A stretch of 64,000 bases of DNA from Sulfuricella sp. GTDB lineage: Bacteria > Pseudomonadota > Gammaproteobacteria > Burkholderiales > Sulfuricellaceae. The stretch is taken from NCBI GenBank assembly GCA_018336195.1, contig JAGXQV010000211.1, positions 62,001 through 126,000 of the forward strand, in the 5' to 3' direction. Of this stretch, positions 57,339 through 64,000 are shown piece by piece (the stretch's first letter is position 1; the number at the start of each line of letters is the position of its first letter). A program made the translations under genes and the position numbers. The notes below the pieces were generated by a model that made no database searches, was not told the origin of the DNA, and saw only the letters and a list, made by a program, of their open reading frames with translations.

Positions 57339-58607
57339 ATGGCACATATCGTTATCATGGGGGCTGGCGTCGGCGGCATGTCGATGGCCTACGAAATGCG
57401 CGAACAAGCCCGCGCCAACGACAAGATCACGGTCATTTCCGATTCGCCGCTGTTCCAGTTCGTTCCTTCCAATCCCTGGGTCGCCGTCAACTGGCGCACC
57501 AAGGACGACATCACTATCCCGATTGCGCCGTATTTCGAGCGCAAGAACATCGGTTTCATTCCCACCGCGGCGAAGCGCGTCCATCCGGAAAAGAATCAGG
57601 TCGAACTGGTTGACGGACAGGTCGTCGATTACGATTTTCTCATCATCGCCACCGGTCCCAAGCTGGCTTTCGACGAGGTGGAAGGCGCCGGCCCCGGCAA
57701 GAATAGCCAATCCATCTGCCACGTCGACCATGCGGTCGAAGCCGGCAAGGCCTGGGATGCGTTCGTCAAGGATCCCGGTCCGGTCGTGGTGGGCGCGGTG
57801 CAAATGGCCTCCTGCTACGGCCCGGCTTACGAGTTCGCGATGATCATGGATACCGATCTGCGCAAACGCAAGATCCGCGACAAGGTGCCGATGACCTTCG
57901 TTACCGCCGAACCCTATATCGGTCACCTCGGCCTAGGGGGGGTGGGCGACTCCAAGGGGATGATGGAGTCGGTGATGCGCGACCGCCACATCAAGTGGAT
58001 CTGCAATGCCAAGGTCAGCAAGATCGAAGCCGGCAAGATGTTCGTCACCGAACTCGACGACATGGGCAACGTCAAGAAGGAGCACGAACTGCCCTTCAAG
58101 CACTCGATGATGCTGCCGGCGTTCAAGGGCATCGATGCGGTGTTCGGCATCGAGGGACTGGCCAACCCGCGCGGTTTCATCCTGATCGACCCGTACCAGC
58201 GCAATCCGAAATACAACAACATCTACTCGGTGGGCGTGTGCGTGGCGATTCCCCCGGTGGAAGCCACTCCGGTCCCGACCGGTACGCCCAAGACCGGTTA
58301 CATGATCGAATCCATGGTGACGGCCACGGCGCATAACATCCGCGCCGTACTGGACGGCAAGGAACCCGATCAAAAAGGCACCTGGAACGCCATCTGCCTG
58401 GCGGACTTCGGCGATACCGGCGCGGCTTTCGTGGCCATGCCGCAAATCCCGCCGCGCAACGTCAACTGGTTCAAGGAAGGCAAGTGGGTGCATCTGGCCA
58501 AGATCGCCTTCGAGAAGTATTTCATCCGCAAGATGAAGAAGGGCACTACCGAGCCGATTTACGAGAAGTACGTGCTCGGCGTGCTGGGTATCAAGAAACT
58601 CAAGTAA
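57339..58607 (+). CDS. sqr: Sulfide:quinone oxidoreductase, type I
   Basis: Membrane-peripheral flavoprotein that oxidises sulfide to polysulfide/sulfur and reduces quinone. 422 aa. N-terminal FAD site GAGVGG, second flavin motif ATGPKLAF, and SEPYIGHLG-type stretch (TAEPYIGHLGLGGVGDSKG). The three redox cysteines known from the Acidithiobacillus enzyme (128, 160, 356) correspond to Cys127 (SICHVDHA), Cys159 (ASCYGPAYE) and Cys353 (AICLADFGD). The C-terminal amphipathic region WVHLAKIAFEKYFIRKMKKG is the membrane-anchoring type. GGGAGGAGAG precedes the start. A strong terminator follows 17 bases after the stop. Indicates ability to use or detoxify sulfide. Confidence 0.95.
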   Translation: MAHIVIMGAGVGGMSMAYEMREQARANDKITVISDSPLFQFVPSNPWVAVNWRTKDDITIPIAPYFERKNIGFIPTAAKRVHPEKNQVELVDGQVVDYDFLIIATGPKLAFDEVEGAGPGKNSQSICHVDHAVEAGKAWDAFVKDPGPVVVGAVQMASCYGPAYEFAMIMDTDLRKRKIRDKVPMTFVTAEPYIGHLGLGGVGDSKGMMESVMRDRHIKWICNAKVSKIEAGKMFVTELDDMGNVKKEHELPFKHSMMLPAFKGIDAVFGIEGLANPRGFILIDPYQRNPKYNNIYSVGVCVAIPPVEATPVPTGTPKTGYMIESMVTATAHNIRAVLDGKEPDQKGTWNAICLADFGDTGAAFVAMPQIPPRNVNWFKEGKWVHLAKIAFEKYFIRKMKKGTTEPIYEKYVLGVLGIKKLK

Positions 58608-58624
58608 GCGGGTCTTGGGTGTGA

Positions 58625-58657
58625 AACAAGGGCGGCCTAGGCCGCCCTTGTTTTTTT
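58625..58657 (+). terminator. Rho-independent terminator after sqr
   Basis: A 28-base perfect palindrome centred on GGCCTAGGCC (58625-58652) followed by seven T on the plus strand. It lies between the convergent sqr and metZ genes. Confidence 0.95.
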
Positions 58658-58688
58658 GGGGGATGCGCCCGCCCCTGGATATCTGCCC

Positions 58689-59861
58689 TTACCCCGCCAA
58701 ACCCCGCGCCAGATCGTCCTGCACGTCCTTCATCGATTCCAGCCCCACGGCGATGCGCAGCAATCCATCGCTGATCCCGGCGGCGGCCCGCTGCTCGGCG
58801 CTGAGGCGACCGTGGGTGGTGGTGGCGGGGTGGGTGAGGGTGGTTTTCACGTCACCCAGGTTGGCGGTGATCGACACCATGCGGGTGGTGTCCACCACCC
58901 GCCAGGCGCCTTCCTGGCCGCCCTTGACCTCGAAGGCGACGATGCCGCCGCCACTCTTTTGCTGGTGTTTGGCGAGTTCGTACTGGGGATGCGAGGGCAG
59001 GCCGGGGTAGAGAACCCGGCTTACCTGCGGCTGTTGTTCCAGCCACAGGGCGAGATCGAGGGCGTTGCGGCTGTGGGCTTCCATGCGCAGCGCCAGGGTT
59101 TCCAGGCCTTTCAGGATTACCCAGGCGTTGAAGGCGGAAAGGGTCGGGCCAGCGGTGCGCAGGAAGCCGTACACCGGTTCCAGCAGCGCCTGGTCGCCCA
59201 GCACTGCGCCGCCCAAGACGCGGCCTTGGCCGTCGAGGTATTTGGTGGCGGAGTGGATCACGATATCCGCGCCGAGATCCAGCGGGCGTTGCAGGATGGG
59301 GGTGCAGAAGCAGTTGTCGACCGCCAGCCTGGCGCCGCAGCGATGGGCGATTTTCGCCAGCGCGGCGATGTCGCAAATCTCGGTGAGCGGATTGGAGGGC
59401 GTTTCGACGAAGAACAGCTTGGTGTTGGGCTTTACCGCCGCTTGCCAGGCCACCGCATCGGTTTGCGCGACGAAGGTGGTTTCGATGCCGAAACGTCCCA
59501 GGATGTTGTTGAAAAGCTGCACGGTGGCGCCGAACAGGCTGCGCGAGGCCACCACGTGATCGCCCGCCGACAGCAGGCCCATCACGCAGGCGAGGATGGC
59601 GGACATGCCGCTGGCCGTGGCAATGCAGGTTTGCGCGCCTTCCAGGGCTGCCAGGCGCTCCTGGAGCATGGTGACGGTGGGATTGGTGAAGCGCGAGTAG
59701 ATGTTCCCCGGCTCCTGGTTGGCGAAGCGCGCCGCGGCTTCGGCGGCGCTCTTGAACACGAAGCTGGACGTCAGGTATAGCGCTTCGGAATGTTCGTTGA
59801 ACTGGCTGCGGGCTATGCCGGCGCGGATCGCCAGGGTTTCCAGGTCGTATTCTTCACTCAT
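58689..59861 (-). CDS. metZ: O-succinylhomoserine sulfhydrylase
   Basis: PLP enzyme of the Cys/Met metabolism (gamma) family that makes homocysteine directly from O-succinylhomoserine and sulfide; 390 aa, normal length. Visible: YSRFTNPTVTMLQERLAALE, ATASGMSAIL, FVETPSNPLTEICDI, the PLP-binding Lys207 in HSATKYLDGQGR and GPTLSAFNAWVILKGLETL. The MetZ rather than MetB assignment rests on overall sequence character and the position after purF, as in Pseudomonas. Direct sulfhydrylation fits an organism with ready sulfide. It is preceded by a SAM-II riboswitch and terminator, so expression should fall when SAM is abundant. Confidence 0.92.
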   Translation of the reverse strand: MSEEYDLETLAIRAGIARSQFNEHSEALYLTSSFVFKSAAEAAARFANQEPGNIYSRFTNPTVTMLQERLAALEGAQTCIATASGMSAILACVMGLLSAGDHVVASRSLFGATVQLFNNILGRFGIETTFVAQTDAVAWQAAVKPNTKLFFVETPSNPLTEICDIAALAKIAHRCGARLAVDNCFCTPILQRPLDLGADIVIHSATKYLDGQGRVLGGAVLGDQALLEPVYGFLRTAGPTLSAFNAWVILKGLETLALRMEAHSRNALDLALWLEQQPQVSRVLYPGLPSHPQYELAKHQQKSGGGIVAFEVKGGQEGAWRVVDTTRMVSITANLGDVKTTLTHPATTTHGRLSAEQRAAAGISDGLLRIAVGLESMKDVQDDLARGLAG

Positions 59862-59875
59862 GTCGTTTCCCCAAT

Positions 59876-59909
59876 AAAAAAACCCGATCAGCGTTTCAGA
59901 TCGGGTTTT
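59876..59909 (-). terminator. Terminator in the metZ leader, downstream of the riboswitch
   Basis: On the minus strand the stem AACCCGATC / GATCGGGTT with a nine-base loop is followed by a T run, 15 bases before the metZ start. It can both end transcription from purF and act as the expression platform of the riboswitch just upstream. Confidence 0.85.
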
Positions 59910-59964
59910 CCCTCTCTTTAGCAGGATTTTTATAGCGCCCGCAAGCTGATCTCAAATCGGCGCT
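59910..59964 (-). promoter_or_regulatory. SAM-II riboswitch (metA motif) upstream of metZ
   Basis: Reading the minus strand: P1 stem AGCGCC ... GGCGCT encloses GATTTGAGATCAGCTTGCG. It is followed by ATAAAAATCCT and then GCTAAAGAGGG. This matches the compact SAM-II pseudoknot pattern GCGC-GAUUUAA...UUGC-GCGC..AUAAA...GCUAAA-AGGG. The aptamer sits just before the terminator and a methionine-pathway gene, the usual context. Expected to bind S-adenosylmethionine and repress metZ. Confidence 0.88.
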
Positions 59965-60002
59965 GTAGACGGGAAGTTACTCCCGCCGGGGTGGGGATGT
60001 CA

Positions 60003-60022
60003 ACCGTGGCTTGAGCCACGGT
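60003..60022 (-). terminator. Hairpin after purF
   Basis: Perfect eight-base stem ACCGTGGC / GCCACGGT with a TTGA loop, 22 bases past the purF stop. There is no U run, so termination efficiency is uncertain; it may instead protect the 3' end or insulate the metZ leader. Confidence 0.45.
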
Positions 60023-60043
60023 CGCTCCGGCGATAGGTCCGGG

Positions 60044-61576
60044 TTAACCGGCATCGGCCTCGCTGTTGAGGTTCAGATGGAGCTGGCGGCTCGACGAAGA
60101 GGCGTCGCCGGGACGCGAACCATCACTGCGGCTGCCCTCGACGCCGGCCAGGTAGGCTTCGGTGATGTCGCCGGTGATGTAGGTGCCGTTGAAGCACGAA
60201 GCATCGAAGCCGTTGATGGCAGGGTTGGTCTGGCCCACGTCGCGGACCAGGGCGTCGATGTCCTGGTAAATCAGGGCGTCGGCACCGATTTCCGCAGCGA
60301 TTTCGGTATCCGAACGATTGGTGGCAAGAAGTTCCTCGCGGGTCGGCATGTCGATGCCGTAGACGTTGGGAAAGCGCACCGGCGGCGCGGCGGAGGCGAA
60401 AAACACCTGGCGTGCTCCGGCTTCGCGGGCCATCTGGACGATCTGCTTGCTGGTGGTGCCGCGCACGATGGAGTCATCCACCAGCAGCACGTTCTTGCCT
60501 GCGAACTCGACGCCGATGGCATTGAGTTTCTGGCGCACCGATTTTTTGCGCATCGCCTGGCCGGGCATGATGAAGGTACGGCCGATGTAGCGGTTCTTGA
60601 TGAACCCTTCGCGATACGGCAGGTCGAGCTGGTTGGCGAGTTGCAGGGCGCTGGGACGGCTGGTGTCGGGGATCGGGATGATGACGTCGATCTTGAGGTG
60701 GCTGAATTCGTTGCGGATTTTTTCAGCCAGGCTTTCACCCATGCGCAGCCGGGTTTCATACACGGAAACCCCGTCGATCACCGAATCCGGGCGGGCCAGG
60801 TAAACGTATTCGAAAATGCAGGGGTTCAGCGAGGGATTTTCGGCGCATTGCTGGCTGTGGAAATGGCCGTCCATATCGACCAGGATCGCTTCGCCGGGTG
60901 CCACGTCGCGCATCAGCTTGAAGCCCAGCACGTCGAGCGCCACGCTTTCGGAGGCCACCAGGTATTCGGTTCCCTGTTCGGTCTCGTTGCGCCCCACCAC
61001 CAGCGGGCGGATGCCGTAGGGGTCGCGAAACGCCAGCAGGCCGTAGCCGGCGATCATCGCCACCACCGCGTAGGCACCCCGGCAGCGCCGATGTACACCG
61101 GCGACTGCGGCGAAGATGGCGGCGGGCGTCAGGCGGTGATTGGTGGTATTGGCGTGCAACTCGTGGGCCAGCACGTTGAGCAGCACTTCCGAATCGGAGC
61201 GCGTGTTGACGTGGCGCAAATCGAGGCGATAAAGATCCTGTTGGAGCTGCTCGGTGTTGGTGAGGTTGCCGTTGTGACCGAGCACGATGCCGAACGGCGA
61301 ATTGACGTAAAACGGTTGCGCCTCGGCGGACGAAAAGGCATTGCCGGCGGTGGGGTAGCGGACGTGGCCGATGCCCATGTTGCCCAGCAGGTTGCGCATG
61401 TCGCGGGTGCGGAACACGTCGCGCACCAGGCCGTTGTCCTTGTGCATGTGGAAGGTGTTGCCCTCGCCGGTGACGATGCCCGCCGCATCCTGGCCGCGAT
61501 GCTGGAGCACCTGCAAGCCATCGTAAAGCAACTGGTTGACAGGGGTTTTTGCGACTACACCAATAATTCCGCACAT
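60044..61576 (-). CDS. purF: Amidophosphoribosyltransferase
   Basis: First committed step of purine synthesis: PRPP plus glutamine to phosphoribosylamine. 510 aa. The nucleophile Cys2 follows the start Met (MCGIIGVV), so no propeptide is present. Glutaminase domain to about 230 ([28 protein letters not shown]) and phosphoribosyltransferase domain with the PRPP motif [14 protein letters not shown]. The C-terminal 35 residues are Ser/Arg-rich and not conserved. It is 21 bases after cvpA, in the order folC-dedD-cvpA-purF known from E. coli and Pseudomonas. Confidence 0.97.
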   Translation of the reverse strand: MCGIIGVVAKTPVNQLLYDGLQVLQHRGQDAAGIVTGEGNTFHMHKDNGLVRDVFRTRDMRNLLGNMGIGHVRYPTAGNAFSSAEAQPFYVNSPFGIVLGHNGNLTNTEQLQQDLYRLDLRHVNTRSDSEVLLNVLAHELHANTTNHRLTPAAIFAAVAGVHRRCRGAYAVVAMIAGYGLLAFRDPYGIRPLVVGRNETEQGTEYLVASESVALDVLGFKLMRDVAPGEAILVDMDGHFHSQQCAENPSLNPCIFEYVYLARPDSVIDGVSVYETRLRMGESLAEKIRNEFSHLKIDVIIPIPDTSRPSALQLANQLDLPYREGFIKNRYIGRTFIMPGQAMRKKSVRQKLNAIGVEFAGKNVLLVDDSIVRGTTSKQIVQMAREAGARQVFFASAAPPVRFPNVYGIDMPTREELLATNRSDTEIAAEIGADALIYQDIDALVRDVGQTNPAINGFDASCFNGTYITGDITEAYLAGVEGSRSDGSRPGDASSSSRQLHLNLNSEADAG

Positions 61577-61597
61577 AGGTTTTTTACGCTCTTCAAA

Positions 61598-62089
61598 TCA
61601 ATCGTAACTAATTCGCTTCGCCAATTGTTCCGGCATCCACGGCTTTACTACTCCGACAAACTCCTCGAAAGGCGCGCTGAGCATCGCATTGCGCCAGAAG
61701 GTCTGATGCGGCAAGGGGGTCATCCCCGCCAGAAAAACCAGTACCAGCACAATCAACACCCCGCGAGCCAGCCCGAACAGCGCGCCCAGGCTGCGATCCA
61801 CGGCGCTCAGGCCGAGGGTTTTGACCAGTTCGGCGATCGCGATGGTGAACAGCGTCGCGATCAACAGGGTACCGAGAAACAAACCCACAAAACCCGCCAA
61901 TACCCGCAGGGTCTCCGACGGAATGGCGTCGGGCAAATACGCCGCAGCCGGCACCGCATAGTGGGAGGCCACCCAGAAAGCGGCCACCCAGCCGGCCAGC
62001 GCCAGGGCTTCGCGCACCAGTCCGCGCAACACGCTTATCAGCATGGAAACGCCGACGATCAGCAGGACCGCGTAATCGAAAGCCGTCAT
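61598..62089 (-). CDS. cvpA: CvpA family inner-membrane protein
   Basis: A 163-residue protein with four predicted transmembrane segments (DYAVLLIVGVSMLISVLRG, ALAGWVAAFWVASHYAV, VLAGFVGLFLGTLLIATLF, LFGLARGVLIVLVLVFLAGM) and the family motif RGLVREALALAGW near the N-terminus. CvpA is needed for colicin V production in E. coli and for envelope stress tolerance; its molecular role is unclear. It lies between dedD (7 bases) and purF (21 bases), the conserved setting. Confidence 0.93.
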   Translation of the reverse strand: MTAFDYAVLLIVGVSMLISVLRGLVREALALAGWVAAFWVASHYAVPAAAYLPDAIPSETLRVLAGFVGLFLGTLLIATLFTIAIAELVKTLGLSAVDRSLGALFGLARGVLIVLVLVFLAGMTPLPHQTFWRNAMLSAPFEEFVGVVKPWMPEQLAKRISYD

Positions 62090-62096
62090 TGATACG

Positions 62097-62918
62097 CTAG
62101 GGTTTCTGCACCACGTCCCCGACCACGTTCACCGCCTTGAGGCGTTCGCGCGCCGTATCGGCTTCCTTGTGGGTGGCGAAGGGGCCGGCGCGTACGCGGT
62201 GCTTGTCGCCGGAGGGGGTTTTTACCAGGTCCGAATAATTGCGGATACCCATCGAGGACAGCTTGGCCTTGAGTTGCTTGGCGTTTTCCGGCTTGGCAAA
62301 GGCACCCAGGCGTACCACGAATCCGCCCTGCGCGGCGGGCTTGGCTTCCTTGGCCGGTTCCGGCTTGGCTGCCGGCTTCGCCGCTTCAACGGGCTTGGCC
62401 GTCGGTTTGGGCGGCTCCACGGGTTTTGTTTCGCTGCTTGGGGCGGGCTTGGCGGCGACGAGTTTAGCGGCGGATTCCACCGGCTTGGCGGGTGCTTTGG
62501 GCTGTTCCGCGGGAACTTCCGGTTTTGCCGTTTCCGCTTTGACGATTTCCTTACGGGGCGGTTCTGCCGCAGCGAGCTTGGGGGGCTGCCCGCCGGGGAG
62601 TACCGTCAGTGCCTGAACCGGCGGCGCGGCTTCGGGTTGGGGCGGTTCCGCCATCTTCGCCTCTGCGGCTGGCGTGGGCGTGGGTTCAGGCTTGGCGGGC
62701 AGAGCCGGGACGATTTTTGGCGACAGGCTGGTGGGGCCTTTGCCGTCCTGCGAGGGAATGTTGATGGCGATGTCGTCGGAAACCGGCTTGGGTTCGTCGT
62801 CGAGGACCATCGGCAGGAATACCACCAGCGCGGTCACCAGGATGACGGCGCCGAGCAGCCGGCGTTTGGCGCGACGCCTGAGTTGATTCTGCTCGTCGTT
62901 CATGGAGGAGTTTGCCAT
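62097..62918 (-). CDS. dedD: SPOR-domain cell-division protein, DedD-like
   Basis: A 273-residue bitopic protein: cytoplasmic N-terminus rich in Arg/Lys (QLRRRAKRRLLG), one transmembrane helix at about 22-40, a long Pro/Ala/Lys-rich periplasmic linker (about 55-195), and a SPOR domain at about 195-273 (GGFVVRLGAFAKPENAKQLK, HRVRAGPFATHKEAD). SPOR domains bind denuded glycan strands of septal peptidoglycan. The linker is unusually rich in repeated KPVE/AAKP motifs. It lies between folC and cvpA as in enterics. Confidence 0.9.
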   Translation of the reverse strand: MANSSMNDEQNQLRRRAKRRLLGAVILVTALVVFLPMVLDDEPKPVSDDIAINIPSQDGKGPTSLSPKIVPALPAKPEPTPTPAAEAKMAEPPQPEAAPPVQALTVLPGGQPPKLAAAEPPRKEIVKAETAKPEVPAEQPKAPAKPVESAAKLVAAKPAPSSETKPVEPPKPTAKPVEAAKPAAKPEPAKEAKPAAQGGFVVRLGAFAKPENAKQLKAKLSSMGIRNYSDLVKTPSGDKHRVRAGPFATHKEADTARERLKAVNVVGDVVQKP

Positions 62919-62926
62919 GCGAAATC

Positions 62927-64000
62927 TTAGCTGGATGCGCTTGTCCGCGCCGGGTGTGTGCCCAGCACTTCCGCCACCGTGTAAAAGGAACCGAAGGCCG
63001 CTATTCTATCATCTTCACCCGCCATCTCACAGGCTTGCCGGAAGGCGGATGCGACGTTCGGAAAGGTTTGCACCTTGCTGCTTTCCTCGGCAGCAGCGAG
63101 TACGTCGGCCAATTCGGCGGCACTTGCCCCGCGCGGCTGGTCGATGCCCGCGACCAGCCAGCAATCCACGCTACCGCGCAGATGACGCACCACGCCGGCG
63201 CTATCCTTGTCGCGCAGCATGGCGAAAACCGCGATGGTTTTGCCGGTGGGCGGCAGGTTGCGCAGGTTGGCGGCCAGCGCCGCCGCCGCGTGGGGGTTGT
63301 GGGCGACGTCGAGGATGATTTGCGGGCGTCCCGGCAGGATCTGGAAACGCCCGGTCAGGGTGACTTCCAGCAGACCGCGGCGGATTTCGTCGGTGGTGAC
63401 CGGCAGACGCTCCTTTAATGTTGCCAATGCCGCCAAAACACCCGAGGCGTTGCCCAGTTGGTAGGCGCCGCGCAGTGCCGGATGAGGCAACACCACGCGC
63501 CGTCCGGTACTTTCCCAATAGCGCCATTGCGCCGCTTCGATGCTGTCGTAGCCGAAATCCTTGCCGATGCACCTCAGGTCGGCACCGATTTGGCCGGCGT
63601 GATCGAGCAGGGAGGTCGGGGGATGGGCCTCGCCGCAGATCGCCGGTTTGGCGGAGCGGAAGATCCCGGCTTTCTCGTAGCCGATGGTTTCCCGCGTATC
63701 GCCGAGATAGTCGGTATGGTCGATGTCGATGCTGGTGACGATGGCGCAGTCGGCGTCGAAGGCGTTTACCGCGTCGAGCCGCCCACCCAGGCCGACTTCG
63801 AGGATCGCCACATCGACCTGGGCACGTCCGAACAGCCACAATGCCGCCAGGGTGGCGAATTCGAAATAGGTAAGGGGAATTCCGCCGCGCCGCGCCTCGA
63901 CCGCTGCGAAAGCCTCGCACAGCTCGGCATCGTCGGCTTCGCCTCCGTTAATGCGCACCCGTTCGTTGTAGCGCAACAGGTGGGGAGAGGTGTACAAGCC
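62927..64000 (-). CDS. folC: Dihydrofolate synthase/folylpolyglutamate synthase (N-terminus beyond the window)
   Basis: ATP-dependent ligase adding glutamate to dihydropteroate and folates. About 357 residues are present. The visible protein begins inside the conserved GLYTSPHLLRYNERVRING stretch, so about 70 residues including the P-loop lie off the right edge. Present: EVGLGGRLDAVNAFDADCAI, ITSIDIDHTDYLG-type (VTSIDIDHTDYLGDTRE), GRFQILPGRPQIILDVAHNP and AFGSFYTVAEVL at the C-terminus. A TTG that could be read as a start near the edge is internal. It is eight bases from dedD. Confidence 0.95.
   Translation of the reverse strand, partial: GLYTSPHLLRYNERVRINGGEADDAELCEAFAAVEARRGGIPLTYFEFATLAALWLFGRAQVDVAILEVGLGGRLDAVNAFDADCAIVTSIDIDHTDYLGDTRETIGYEKAGIFRSAKPAICGEAHPPTSLLDHAGQIGADLRCIGKDFGYDSIEAAQWRYWESTGRRVVLPHPALRGAYQLGNASGVLAALATLKERLPVTTDEIRRGLLEVTLTGRFQILPGRPQIILDVAHNPHAAAALAANLRNLPPTGKTIAVFAMLRDKDSAGVVRHLRGSVDCWLVAGIDQPRGASAAELADVLAAAEESSKVQTFPNVASAFRQACEMAGEDDRIAAFGSFYTVAEVLGTHPARTSASS

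Noticed and set aside
60011-62092. 693-codon plus-strand frame
   Set aside because: It runs opposite purF and cvpA, both certain genes, and its translation is low-complexity mirror sequence.

Overview
The window looks like a chromosomal segment of a free-living, GC-rich betaproteobacterium, possibly a sulfur-oxidising member of the Nitrosomonadales or a relative. Pointers are a homodimeric-type aceE, the order folC-dedD-cvpA-purF-metZ, a type I sulfide:quinone oxidoreductase, MSHA-like minor pilins and a SAM-II riboswitch. The taxonomic placement is inference; there is no rRNA gene here to settle it.

Layout. 1-4.7 kb: partial aceE (minus strand) diverges from an M17 aminopeptidase gene (plus strand), followed by a DUF2442 gene and a frameshifted DUF1902 gene. 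4.7-54.3 kb: an almost unbroken island of 33 signalling-related genes, all on the minus strand except the last. It holds nine histidine kinases (one a CheA), 23 receiver (REC) domains, three EAL proteins with GGDEF domains, one REC-HD-GYP protein, an HDOD protein, a FIST protein, an MglA-like GTPase, a REC-fused GspE/PilB-type ATPase, and an alternative chemosensory set (CheB, CheA-REC, MCP, tandem CheW, CheR-TPR). 54.4-56.9 kb: four MSHA-like minor pilin genes (C, D, O, P order), two of them with C-terminal IPT/TIG domains. 57.1-58.6 kb: a small ORF and sqr, ending in a strong terminator. 58.7-64 kb: metZ behind a SAM-II riboswitch and terminator, then purF, cvpA, dedD and partial folC, all on the minus strand.

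How the genes may work together. None of the 23 REC domains is attached to a DNA-binding domain. The outputs visible are c-di-GMP synthesis and breakdown, methyl-accepting chemotaxis, a secretion/pilus-type ATPase and a polarity-type GTPase. The island therefore reads as a post-translational circuit, probably for surface or pilus behaviour, with inputs that include hemerythrin (oxygen), an ETR1-like copper/ethylene-type membrane domain, GAF, PAS and FIST domains. The joint function is inference from gene content and spacing.

Three families of small repeats are superimposed on the island. (1) GGAATGCGGA-type palindromic arrays, confined to about 18.87-26.05 kb, are read in frame as linker peptides inside cheB, cheA (twice), cheR and a hybrid kinase. 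(2) Two elements with 17-bp inverted ends each exactly fill the gap between one gene's start codon and the next gene's stop codon. (3) Two TA-flanked, MITE-like elements lie in the longer intergenic gaps. Two small genes carry single-base frameshifts.
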